From Sulfuritalea sp. (lineage in GTDB: Bacteria; Pseudomonadota; Gammaproteobacteria; Burkholderiales; Rhodocyclaceae), in the NCBI GenBank assembly GCA_016712985.1, contig JADJQA010000020.1:1-37615 (forward strand): DNA of 37,615 nucleotides, given 5' to 3'. The position numbers and the translations under genes are program-made. The notes under the pieces were generated by a model. The model had not been told where the DNA came from. It saw nothing but the letters and a program-made list of their open reading frames with translations, and did no database searches. Positions 6,684-13,987 of this stretch are shown here, one piece after another. Numbering within the stretch: position 1 is the stretch's first letter; every line of letters begins with the position of its first letter.

Positions 6684-7424
6684 ATGGAAAAAATCGCACT
6701 TGTAACCGGAGCAGCGGGAGGTTTGGGACAGGCCGTTTCCCGAAAACTGGCGGCAGCCGGCTGGCAACTCGTTCTGGTCGGCCGGGACGCGGCGCGCTTG
6801 CGCGACGCGTACGGTGACAAGCATCTGCAGATCGCCGCGGACTGCTCCAGCGTCGCCGGAGCGCGCCAGGTTTTGGAGCTTGTTCGTGCGAATGGCATGC
6901 AGGCGAGCGCGTTGGCGCACTGCGTCGGCAACATTCGGCTGGGCGCCCTGCATCGCATGGCCGAGGCTGATTTCATGGACTGCCTCGGCGCCAACCTGAT
7001 CAGCGCCTTTCATACCCTGGCAGCCTTTGTAGGCGGCTTGCGCGATGCCAAGGCCGCCGGCGCCGCAGTGCTGGTCTCTTCGGCTGCTGCGCGTATCGGC
7101 ACACCCAACCACGAGGCGGTGGCTGCGGCCAAAGCCGGGCTCGAAGGGCTGGTGCGCGGCGCTGCGGCAACGTACGCCTCCGCGGGGATACGCGTCAATG
7201 CGGTCGCACCCGGCATCATGGACACTCCGGCCGCTGCCGGCATCATTGGCGGCGCGGCGGCCCGCGAAGCGGCCGCGCGTCAGTACCCGCTGCCGGGCAT
7301 CGGCACGGCCGACGAGTTGGCGGACCTGATGGTCTGGTTGCTGTCGGAGAAAGCCGCGCGCGTCACAGGCCAGGTCTGGTCGCTGGACGGCGGGTTTTCA
7401 AGCATCCGGCCGCTGGTCAAGTAG
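6684..7424 (+). CDS. SDR-family oxidoreductase lacking the catalytic tyrosine
   Basis: 246-residue short-chain dehydrogenase/reductase fold. The cofactor motif is TGAAGGLG (8-15) and the active-site serine is in VLVSSAAARIG (S132/S133). The usual Y-x-x-x-K reads V146-A-A-A-K150, so the catalytic Tyr is missing although Lys is kept, and the N-N-A-G motif is replaced by CVGN (80-83). The C-terminal RVTGQVWSLDGGFSSI is classical. Such SDRs may be catalytically altered or serve as binding subunits. ATG at 6684 has AGGAGAG 7 bases upstream. First of four genes with gaps of 6, -4 and -4 bases, so probably one transcript with the ABC1 kinase. Confidence 0.88.
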   Translation: MEKIALVTGAAGGLGQAVSRKLAAAGWQLVLVGRDAARLRDAYGDKHLQIAADCSSVAGARQVLELVRANGMQASALAHCVGNIRLGALHRMAEADFMDCLGANLISAFHTLAAFVGGLRDAKAAGAAVLVSSAAARIGTPNHEAVAAAKAGLEGLVRGAAATYASAGIRVNAVAPGIMDTPAAAGIIGGAAAREAAARQYPLPGIGTADELADLMVWLLSEKAARVTGQVWSLDGGFSSIRPLVK

Positions 7425-7430
7425 GGCGCC

Positions 7431-7973
7431 ATGGAACAGACGCGATTCGATCCTGATCCCGCTGCAAGCGCGGCAATGCCGGATGAGACGCTGCCACGCA
7501 GCGTCGCCATGCTCGGCTACGGAGGCCTTTTGCCTTTTCTGTTCCTCGCCCCGGCCAGTTTTTTCGATGAAAACCACGCGCTTTACTGGGCAGATGGACT
7601 GTTTTCCTACGGCGCGATCATCCTGAGTTTTGTCGGCGCTCTGCATTGGGGATACGCGCTGAGCCTGGGCGCGAGCAGTACCGAAGCGGCGCGCGCCCGG
7701 CGCGACGCCTGTTTTGCATGGAGCGTGGTTCCCGCGCTGATGGCGTGGCTGGCGTTGCTGCTGCCGCCCCTGCTTTCCAGCCTGCTGCTGATTGCCGGCT
7801 TTATTGCCCACTACCGGCAGGATCGGCGCCTTGCCGCGTTTGCGGGCTTGCCGGCGTGGTACTTGCCGCTGCGCTTGCGCCTTAGCGTGGTTGCCTGCCT
7901 CGGTTTGGCAGTGGGTGGCTGGAGCGGATTCTGGTCGCACCCCGGGAACCTCCTTCCCGTAGTTCTGACATGA
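7431..7973 (+). CDS. DUF3429 integral membrane protein
   Basis: 180 residues with about five hydrophobic helices. The stretch YGAIILSFVGALHWGYAL (about residues 63-80) is the DUF3429 signature, followed by FAWSVVPALMAWLALLLPPL and LLIAGFIAHYRQDRR. The family is an inner-membrane protein of unknown activity, often next to quinone or redox genes. The start ATG is 6 bases after the SDR stop, and the stop overlaps the next gene by ATGA (7970-7973), implying coupled translation. Confidence 0.85.
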   Translation: MEQTRFDPDPAASAAMPDETLPRSVAMLGYGGLLPFLFLAPASFFDENHALYWADGLFSYGAIILSFVGALHWGYALSLGASSTEAARARRDACFAWSVVPALMAWLALLLPPLLSSLLLIAGFIAHYRQDRRLAAFAGLPAWYLPLRLRLSVVACLGLAVGGWSGFWSHPGNLLPVVLT

Positions 7974-8368
7974 GCCCCTTCACGCAACTGCCAGGATTCA
8001 CCAGATCTCCGCCCGGACTGGAGCGCGCGATACTGCGTCGGTTGCCCGGTGTGCTGGTGCTGGGCACGCTGGCCTCGGCCTTGCCGTCGCTCGTCGCGCG
8101 GATGTTTCCCTGGCAGGGCAGCGCGGTCGAGGTCGCCACGCTGATCACGACCATCGACATCTATGGCATCAGCCTCGCCATCCTGCACTGGACGGTGGTC
8201 TTCACGCTGGCGATCGGCGCGTTCACCGTCATGGTGATGAAGGGACCAGCCTACGTAGCCGACGCCTATCCGCTGGAGGATTCGGAGACACCCGATCCGC
8301 CAGGGAAACAGGGCCATGTCGCTCGGCCTGTCCGCGCCGCGCCCGCGAAGACCAGGCAGCGGCCATGA
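7970..8368 (+). CDS. Small membrane protein of unknown function
   Basis: 132 residues, beginning MSPFTQLPGFTRSPPGLERA. Two likely transmembrane segments: LPGVLVLGTLASALPSLVAR (about 25-44) and YGISLAILHWTVVFTLAIGA (about 64-83), then a hydrophilic tail rich in Pro, Arg and Ala. Both ends overlap the neighbours by 4 bases (ATGA at 7970 and 8365), which supports it as a real gene and a fixed partner of DUF3429 and the ABC1 kinase. No named family is recognised. Confidence 0.8.
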   Translation: MSPFTQLPGFTRSPPGLERAILRRLPGVLVLGTLASALPSLVARMFPWQGSAVEVATLITTIDIYGISLAILHWTVVFTLAIGAFTVMVMKGPAYVADAYPLEDSETPDPPGKQGHVARPVRAAPAKTRQRP

Positions 8369-9744
8369 ACGGCAAGCAATCCGCCTCGATCGCTTCGGCC
8401 GTCCCGGGCGGACGATGGTCGAGGCTGGCGAAGCTCGGTGGCATGGCGACAGGCGTCGTCGGCGGCATGCTCGCCGAGAGTGCGCGCCAACTCGCCCAGG
8501 GCAATCGGCCGCGTCTTGGCGACATGTTGATGACGCCGGGGAATGCGCGGCGCGTTGTCGAGCAGTTGGCGCAATTGCGTGGGGCGGCGATGAAAGTCGG
8601 GCAACTGCTGTCGATGGACGCCGGCGAGTTTTTGCCCCCCGAACTCAGTGAAATTCTCGCCCGGCTTCGCGCGGAAGCCAATCCGATGCCGATGAGCCAG
8701 TTGGTCGGCGTGCTTGACGCGAACTGGGGCAAGGGCTGGGATCGACACTTCCAGCGGTTTTCGTTCATCCCCGTGGCAGCGGCTTCGATCGGGCAGGTGC
8801 ACCTGGCACAGACCAGGGAAGGACGCCGGCTGGCGATCAAGGTTCAGTATCCGGGCGTGCGCGAGAGCATCGACAGCGACGTCGACAATGTCGCCACCCT
8901 GCTGCGCATCTCCGGCCTGCTGCCGAAAACGCTGAACCTCGCCCCGCTGTTGCGCGAAGCCAAGATCCAGTTGCACGCCGAAGCCGATTATCTTGCCGAG
9001 GGGGCCTGGCTGTGCCGCTATGGTTCGCTGCTGGCCGACAGCCCGGCGTATGTGCTGCCCGAGTTGTACGCCGACCTGACGACGCCGCAGGTGCTTGCGA
9101 TGTCCTGTCTGGGCGGCGTGCCGGTGGAGTCGCTGGCGGCGGAAAACCTCGTGCCCCAGACGGAGCGCGACCATGTGGCCGGGCTCTTGTTCGCACTGCT
9201 GTTCCGCGAGATTTTTGATTTTCGGCTGATCCAGACCGACCCGAATTTTGCCAATTTTCGCTACGACCGCGACACCCGGCAACTGATCCTGCTCGACTTC
9301 GGCGCTACCCGCGCCTACCCGGCGGCCATTGTCGATGGCTACCGGCGGCTGATGCTGGGCGCCATCGACTCGGACCGCCCGGCGATGAGCAAGGCTTCCG
9401 CCGATATCGGTTTCTTTCAGGCCGACATACAGGACCGGCATCGCCGGATGGTGCTCGACATCGTCGACTGCGCCTGCGAGCCACTGAGTCACCCCGGCGC
9501 CTACGACTTCGGCCAGACCACCCTCGCCGCGCGCCTGCGCGAGGCCGGAATGCTCCTGGGCAGGGAAAAGGACTTCGGCCACACCCCACCCGCCGATGCG
9601 GTCTTCCTGCACCGCAAACTCGGCGGGCTCTACCTTTTGGCAGCGCGTCTCAAGGCGCGGGTGAACCTGCGCGATTTGCTGCAAGATCAGGCAATGCGGC
9701 CGAGCCGCCAGGCGCCTGGAAGACTTGCCGCCGCATGCGAATGA
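8365..9744 (+). CDS. ABC1/ADCK (UbiB-COQ8-like) atypical kinase
   Basis: 459-residue member of the ABC1 atypical kinase family, which supports ubiquinone or other lipid biosynthesis and has ATPase activity more often than protein kinase activity. Diagnostic motifs: KxGQ in AAMKVGQLLSMD (75-85), the Ala-rich nucleotide loop PVAAASIGQVH (136-146), Lys159 in LAIKVQYPG, E206-A-D208, QTDPNFANF (290-298, the usual DPHPGN variant) and DFG (311-313). Compared with E. coli UbiB (about 546 residues) it is shorter and lacks a clear C-terminal membrane anchor. It ends the SDR-DUF3429 operon; the adjacent membrane proteins may anchor it. Its stop is followed 15 bases later by the convergent broken FAD gene. 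Confidence 0.93.
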   Translation: MNGKQSASIASAVPGGRWSRLAKLGGMATGVVGGMLAESARQLAQGNRPRLGDMLMTPGNARRVVEQLAQLRGAAMKVGQLLSMDAGEFLPPELSEILARLRAEANPMPMSQLVGVLDANWGKGWDRHFQRFSFIPVAAASIGQVHLAQTREGRRLAIKVQYPGVRESIDSDVDNVATLLRISGLLPKTLNLAPLLREAKIQLHAEADYLAEGAWLCRYGSLLADSPAYVLPELYADLTTPQVLAMSCLGGVPVESLAAENLVPQTERDHVAGLLFALLFREIFDFRLIQTDPNFANFRYDRDTRQLILLDFGATRAYPAAIVDGYRRLMLGAIDSDRPAMSKASADIGFFQADIQDRHRRMVLDIVDCACEPLSHPGAYDFGQTTLAARLREAGMLLGREKDFGHTPPADAVFLHRKLGGLYLLAARLKARVNLRDLLQDQAMRPSRQAPGRLAAACE

Positions 9745-9759
9745 GCGCGCTTGGGAAGC

Positions 9760-10418
9760 TCAGAAGCCATGCCGCAAGGACTCCACCACCCGTTGAGCCA
9801 ACTGCCTGCCGCTACGCCATGCGCCTTCTACCTTGCCACCATTGAGCCAGTCTCCGCAGAGACCCAGACCAAGGTCGGCGTCCCAGGCACATCCCCGGCT
9901 CAGCGGCGATTCGCTATCGGCATAACGCCAGCGATGGACCGTCCAGGCTTGAGGTACCGGAGCCCCCAGTTCGCCGAAGGCTTGCAGCAGCATTGCGGCG
10001 ACGCTGTCGGCAGCGTCCTCCAGATGCGCTTCGCTCCATTCAGCGCTGGCATGCAGTAGCCACGTCTCCGCTCCGCTGCGGCCCGGCTTGCTGGTGTCGC
10101 GCGCGATCCAGCGCAGCGGCCCGTGATTGACGAAGGCGGCATCGAACCCCAGCTCAAGCGGACCCGCAAAGCGCAGCATGGCTTGCCCAGCAGCCGCGCA
10201 TGACGACGCTCTTCTGCGCCAGGGCGGCCAACTCGGCGGACAGTTGCCACAACAGGGGCGCCGCCTGCGGCGCAGGGACAGCCACGAGGACCCCCGCTCT
10301 TTTCGAAAAGCCTGACAGAGAGGCCGGAAGCCCGTAGCACGGTCGCACAGGACAAGCCTGCCATGCCTGCGCCAATCACGGCGCCACGCGCGGCCGCCTT
10401 TACCTCGTTGATCGCCAT
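9760..10418 (-). pseudogene. Renalase-like FAD/NAD oxidoreductase, gutted and frameshifted
   Basis: The N-terminus MAINEVKAAARGAVIGAGMA with GxGxxG and LFEKSGGPRG is in one frame (10418 to about 10281). VLVAVPAPQAAPLLWQLSAE follows in another (about 10291-10190). The C-terminal half, FAGPLELGFDAAFVNHGPLR to LCGDWLNGGKVEGAW, is in a third. Intact relatives have about 330 residues and, after GPRG, an R-M-S-T-R-R segment plus about 90 residues that are absent here. So the gene has lost a middle block and carries at least two frame changes. It sits last behind three microproteins and a LOV-like protein, so its intact ancestor may have been the redox output of that operon. Confidence 0.8.
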
Positions 10419-10500
10419 GCAAGCCGTTTCCCTCTGCCAGTCGCGCAGACAGGCTGCGACAGCGGCCCCGGAAGCGCTTCGCGCAGGTCGCGATCGCCGC

Positions 10501-10599
10501 TCATTTCATGTTGCGGAATTCCATGACGGTCAAACCCAGACCGATCAGCATCATCACGAAGACAAAAATGGCCCAGTAGAGGAGATCGATCGACATCAT
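10501..10599 (-). CDS. 32-residue membrane microprotein
   Basis: Very short gene: it opens MMSIDLLYWAIFVFVMMLIG, a single hydrophobic helix, and ends with a charged tail (EFRNMK). GGGAGA lies 6 bases before the ATG at 10599, and this ATG overlaps the stop of the 60-residue gene by ATGA. Size, topology and coupling resemble one-helix subunits of respiratory oxidases or regulatory microproteins, but no family is recognised. Together with the next two genes it forms a set of three consecutive tiny membrane proteins. Confidence 0.55.
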   Translation of the reverse strand: MMSIDLLYWAIFVFVMMLIGLGLTVMEFRNMK

Positions 10600-10778
10600 G
10601 ATTTTCTCCCGAGCAATGCAGCCAGCTTGAAGTAGATGCCAAAACAGAAGATCGATGGAATCCAGATCGCCGTATAGATCGCCTGCTCACGGTCCTGCAC
10701 GACGAACCACAGATACGCCGAGATGAAGAACGATATCATCACGGCCAAGAGGATAAAAAAATCAGACTTCCTGAACAT
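10596..10778 (-). CDS. 60-residue two-helix membrane protein
   Basis: Starts MFRKSDFFILLAVMISFFIS with a first helix to about residue 26, then FVVQDREQAIYTAIWIPSIF and a second helix to about residue 54, ending GRKS. GGGAGA sits 6 bases upstream of the ATG. Its stop overlaps the 32-residue gene, and its start lies 18 bases after the stop of the 74-residue gene. Hydrophobic pattern, codon use and ribosome site indicate a genuine gene. Function unknown. Confidence 0.7.
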   Translation of the reverse strand: MFRKSDFFILLAVMISFFISAYLWFVVQDREQAIYTAIWIPSIFCFGIYFKLAALLGRKS

Positions 10779-10796
10779 TTGACTTCTCCCGAGGTT

Positions 10797-11021
10797 TCAC
10801 TTCTCAAAATAGTCCGCCAGGCCATAACCGATGGCACTCAGCAGACAACCGCTTACCGCCACCGTGCCGATCACCCGTATGCCCGACGAGATGCCCACCG
10901 CAAAGGTCTCGGCGTTGATCGCGCCGCTCACCGCCAACAGCAGGCCAAGGCAGCCAATGATGGTGAGGGTGTTGCCGAGCAAGGTCAGCGGGCGGTGGAT
11001 AAACTTTTCTGTCGCATTCAC
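10797..11021 (-). CDS. 74-residue two-helix membrane protein
   Basis: Starts at GTG (11021), M-N-A-T-E-K-F-I-H-R-P, followed by TLLGNTLTIIGCLGLLLAVS and a second hydrophobic stretch VIGTVAVSGCLLSAIGYGLA, ending DYFEK. It lies 36 bases after the LOV-like protein stop and 18 before the 60-residue gene, all on the minus strand. The ribosome site is weak. No known family recognised. A partner role for a membrane redox or sensory complex is speculation based on neighbours only. Confidence 0.65.
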   Translation of the reverse strand: MNATEKFIHRPLTLLGNTLTIIGCLGLLLAVSGAINAETFAVGISSGIRVIGTVAVSGCLLSAIGYGLADYFEK

Positions 11022-11057
11022 GTTGGATTCCAGGCAGGACCGGTGGCGTTGTTGTTG

Positions 11058-11456
11058 CTAAATCTCGAACCCTTCGCGCTGAACGGCAACCCAAACCTTC
11101 GTCCGGCTGCCGATCTTCGCCGGCAAGACGCGCCAGTGCATGATGAACGGCGCACCGTCCTTCCTGTAGTTGATGGCCTTTCCTTCGAAGCGGCCCTCGT
11201 TTTTCAGTGCGTCGGCCAGCCGGGCGATCACCTGCCTGTCGGTAGCCGGACCCTGCAGGATGCGCGGCGTTTTGCCGATCACTTCGGAAGGGTCGTAACC
11301 AGTCAGCGTTTTGAAAGCCTTGTTCGCATAAATGATCTTTGCATCCTTTGTCGCATCGGTGACCAGGATCGAGTCATAACTGTTTTCCGTCAGGACCTGA
11401 AGAACCTTGAGACCGACCTGCGCATCCTGCAAAGCTTTTTCCAGGGTAGCGGCCAT
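11058..11456 (-). CDS. Single-domain LOV-like PAS protein without the photoactive cysteine
   Basis: 132 residues, almost entirely one PAS domain. The order of motifs is that of LOV flavin photoreceptors: IIYANKAFKTLTGYDPSEVI (41-60), GKTPRILQG (61-69) at the place of GXNCRFLQG, INYRKDGAPF (96-104 region) and VWVAVQRE (121-128) at the place of the final FMN-binding Gln strand. The adduct-forming Cys is Pro64 here, and the Asn before it is Thr63; R65, Q68, N97 and Q126 are kept, so flavin binding is possible without the usual adduct. ATG at 11456 was chosen for its GAGAGGAAAA ribosome site; an upstream in-frame start has no support. Short LOV proteins (PplL) act with class II LitR in Pseudomonas; a MerR gene of that kind is 0.8 kb away. 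Confidence 0.8.
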   Translation of the reverse strand: MAATLEKALQDAQVGLKVLQVLTENSYDSILVTDATKDAKIIYANKAFKTLTGYDPSEVIGKTPRILQGPATDRQVIARLADALKNEGRFEGKAINYRKDGAPFIMHWRVLPAKIGSRTKVWVAVQREGFEI

Positions 11457-11585
11457 GGAAGTTTTCCTCTCGTGTTGGTGTTGTGAGTGACAGGTTTGCT
11501 TGCCGGACGAGCGCCACCCTTGCGGGCGGCGTCGTGTGTCCGTATGTTGCATTTACACGGCCGACCTCGTCGTGCCGCCCCCTTG

Positions 11586-12044
11586 TTACTTGGGTAGCAC
11601 TACGGTGTCGATGACGTGGATTACCCCGTTGTCGGCAATGATGTCGACGCCAGTGACGCTGGCGCCGTCCACCTTGACGCCACCCTGGGTGGTCACCGTC
11701 AGCGAAGAGCCCTGAACTGTCTTGACCATTCCCGCTTTTACGTCTTTCGACATCACGGTGCCCGGCACGACATGATAGGTAAGCACCGAGGTCAGTTTGG
11801 CCTTGTCGGCAAGCAGTGCATCCAACTGGGCCTTGGGGATCTTGGCAAACGCGGCGTCGGTTGGCGCAAACACCGTGAACGGACCCTTGCCTTTCAGGGT
11901 TTCAACGAGGCCGGCAGCCTGTAGCGCGGTGGCAAGCGTCTTGAAGTTCCCCGCGGCAACGGCGGTGTCAACGATGTCCTTGGCATTGGCGGTGGACATC
12001 AGGCAAAGCGAAACGGCTACGGCGGAGATAAGCTTTTTCATCAT
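11586..12044 (-). CDS. Secreted fasciclin (FAS1) domain protein
   Basis: 152 residues: signal peptide MMKKLISAVAVSLCLMSTAN with cleavage expected after ANA, then one FAS1 domain. The H1 region FTVFAPTDAAFAKIP, the YHVV box (TYHVVPGTVMSKDV) and the H2 region DIIADNGVIHVIDTVVLP are all present. FAS1 proteins are exported adhesive or stress-linked proteins; close relatives are often found beside ECF sigma/ChrR or light-response genes. Two adjacent ATG codons follow GAGGAAAC; the first is used here. The promoter region (12045-12288) is shared with the divergent MerR gene and holds a 10-bp inverted repeat. Confidence 0.93.
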   Translation of the reverse strand: MMKKLISAVAVSLCLMSTANAKDIVDTAVAAGNFKTLATALQAAGLVETLKGKGPFTVFAPTDAAFAKIPKAQLDALLADKAKLTSVLTYHVVPGTVMSKDVKAGMVKTVQGSSLTVTTQGGVKVDGASVTGVDIIADNGVIHVIDTVVLPK

Positions 12045-12170
12045 GTTTCCTCATGGAGTGGTAAGTGGGACAAGGTGAGCTACTGGAGACCAAAACAGCA
12101 CACAACCAGCGGAATAACTAAGCGACAACGTGTCGTTCCGTACCGCAACTGCACCCCTATTGTACTCGTA

Positions 12171-12201
12171 TTTTTTCAAATGAACAGCTATTTTGAAAAA
12201 A
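12171..12201. promoter_or_regulatory. Inverted repeat in the fasciclin/MerR divergent promoter
   Basis: TTTTTTCAAA (12171-12180) and TTTGAAAAAA (12192-12201) are perfect 10-bp arms separated by 11 bases. It sits between divergent starts at 12044 and 12289 in a stretch much richer in A and T than its surroundings. Probably an operator, perhaps for the MerR-type regulator encoded next to it (autoregulation); its arms do not match the T(G/A)TACA-N12-TGTA(C/T)A pattern that I recall for class II LitR. Confidence 0.55.
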
Positions 12202-12288
12202 AGTATTGCACTTGACCTCACAATGACCGGCATTGTCTCTGGTGATTCTGCTAAAATTCGTTTCAAGACAGTTCAATGAGGGGCTTTT

Positions 12289-13278
12289 ATGCCGGACAAT
12301 CAACAGGCCAGGGCCGAAGCACTTCGGTACCGCAGCGGCGCCGTGGCAAGGCTTACCGGTATCCCGGTGCAGACGTTGCGCGTATGGGAGCGCCGCTACA
12401 AGATCGTCGGGCCGCGCAAGAGCACCACGGGGCAGCGCCTGTATTCCCCCGAGGAGGTGGCGCGCCTGACTCTGATCAAGCAGCTTGTCGTCGCGGGCCA
12501 CGCCATCGGATCCATCGCCGCGCTCGACATGGATCTGCTGCAGGCCATGCGCGACAAGGCCGCGCGCGCTGCCATGGACTTGCCCCGCGCAACCGCTGCC
12601 AACGCTACAGAGAAGCTACCACCGGTGCGAGTGGCCATCGTGGGCGACGCGCTCGCCATGCGCGTGGAGCACTATCGCCTGCCGGCTCTGCACGTGGTCG
12701 CGACAAGTCCGAACGCAGCGCGTGCCGGCGAAGCCCTGCAAGGGGTGATGGCCGATGCGCTGCTGATCGAGTTGCCGACCCTGCAGCGCGAAACGCCGCG
12801 ACTGGTTCGTTCTTTGGCGCAGCAAGTGGGCGCCCGGCACGTCGTTGTGGAATACGGCTACGGCCCGCAGCGCTTCGAGCAGGAGTTGCGCTCGCTGGGC
12901 TTCCTGCTGGCGCATGCGCCCCTCAATATCGAGCAGCTCGAATCGCTGTGCGACGTCCTGCCTGCGCCTCCGCGAGCCGCCCCTCCCGCTTCATTGCCAC
13001 CAATCGATCCTGCCCCGCCGCGGCGTTTCGACAATCGCATGCTCGCCGAAATCTCCATGGCTTCTGTGGCCCTGAACTGCGAATGTCCGCGTCACATCAC
13101 GGACCTGCTGGTACGGCTGAACAATTTCGAGACTTACAGCGCCGAGTGCGAAAGCCGCAGCCCCGCCGATGCAGCGCTGCATCACTACCTGAAGGAGGTG
13201 ACGGGAAGTGCGCGCGCCTTGCTGGAAGAGGCCTTGGCGCACGTCGTCGCGGCGGAGGGCATTTCAATGCCTGCCTGA
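12289..13278 (+). CDS. MerR-family regulator resembling class II LitR
   Basis: 329 residues. The N-terminal winged helix is YRSGAVARLTGIPVQTLRVW-ERRYKIVGP with GQRLYSPEEV and QLVVAGHAIGSIAAL, the exact arrangement of LitR/CarH-type MerR proteins. Residues of about 105-200 look like a Rossmann-like sensor (VRVAIVGDALAMRVEH, ADALLIELPTLQ, HVVVEYGYGP), but the D-x-H-x-x-G cobalamin motif is absent. A Pro/Ala linker follows, then a helical C-terminal part NCECPRHITDLLVRLNNFET with paired Cys. Class II LitR proteins lack the B12 domain and depend on other photosensors such as LOV proteins, one of which lies in the divergent operon. Probable repressor of its own promoter and the fasciclin-LOV operon, inferred. 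Confidence 0.82.
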   Translation: MPDNQQARAEALRYRSGAVARLTGIPVQTLRVWERRYKIVGPRKSTTGQRLYSPEEVARLTLIKQLVVAGHAIGSIAALDMDLLQAMRDKAARAAMDLPRATAANATEKLPPVRVAIVGDALAMRVEHYRLPALHVVATSPNAARAGEALQGVMADALLIELPTLQRETPRLVRSLAQQVGARHVVVEYGYGPQRFEQELRSLGFLLAHAPLNIEQLESLCDVLPAPPRAAPPASLPPIDPAPPRRFDNRMLAEISMASVALNCECPRHITDLLVRLNNFETYSAECESRSPADAALHHYLKEVTGSARALLEEALAHVVAAEGISMPA

Positions 13279-13279
13279 A

Positions 13280-13822
13280 TCACTCCAAGAATCCAGCCTT
13301 CGCGCCAGCCTTTCGCCAATTCGATGTCGGTGAGTGGCGGCTCAAAGTAACGCGGCAAAATGCCGCGAGCGTCCATTTCCGCCATCCAGCGCTAACACAG
13401 TCGGAGTTCGCTTGTCTCGCCGACGCGCTGGCCGGGCGGCGGCGCGTCCGCGTGCCCATGAAGCACGCCATCGCGGACGAAATCGACGGGACATGATCCC
13501 CATCCGTCGGCCAATGATGGACGAAATCGGCCATGAACTCCGGCCACGACTTCAGGCAATAGCGCTTGAAATCCGACGACGGAAACGAAAATCCGTGATC
13601 GATGCCAGCCAGGAATCGAACACCCTGCCGCGCTTGCTCAAGAAGCATTTGCGCGATCTCCGCGCGGGTCCAGTTCAATGGCTTGCCGTTATTCGACACC
13701 GCCGGACCAAGCCACTTCTCGCACATCTCTTTTGGGCGTGCTGAAAAGACCTGCAAGCCCTTCAGGCGGGAAGTCGGTGCTTCCGCGCCCGAGTAATCAA
13801 TGCCGACGCAGAGGTCGATCAT
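13280..13822 (-). pseudogene. Broken gene of an uncharacterised family
   Basis: The reading frame from 13822 starts MIDLCVGIDYSGAEAPTSRL and continues through PLNWTRAEIAQMLLEQARQG and FLAGIDHGFSFPSSDF to FVHHWPTDGDHV near 13495. After that the sensible protein continues one frame over (VDFVRDGVLHGHADAPPPGQ, GETSELRLC), where it meets a TAG, and then MAEMDARGILPRYFEPPLTD. The original frame drifts to Arg/Ser-rich residues and stops 2 bases beyond the MerR stop. The G-I-D-Y-S-G start recalls ribonuclease-H-like folds, but I do not recognise the family. Interpreted as a frameshifted and probably truncated gene, convergent with the MerR gene. Confidence 0.5.
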
Positions 13823-13987
13823 GTTAATGCTTGAGCGATCCGGGAACGACGAGCTTGTTGTTCCGGCTGTGCCATGCGCCAGATGCCGTTTGACTATGGG
13901 GCGCACCATCGCACAGAATGGCCACCGTTGAATCGGTTTCCGGGACGAGGTCGCTACCGCCGCTCCACCGGCGCCGGCGTTTTCAGT

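Noticed and set aside
8266..9684. 472-codon minus-strand frame opposite the ABC1 kinase
   Set aside because: Exact antisense of a kinase with all family motifs; no motif or ribosome site of its own.
12045..12288. Class II LitR binding site T(G/A)TACA-N12-TGTA(C/T)A
   Set aside because: I read the intergenic region and found only an isolated TGTAC (12161-12165) with no partner at the right distance.
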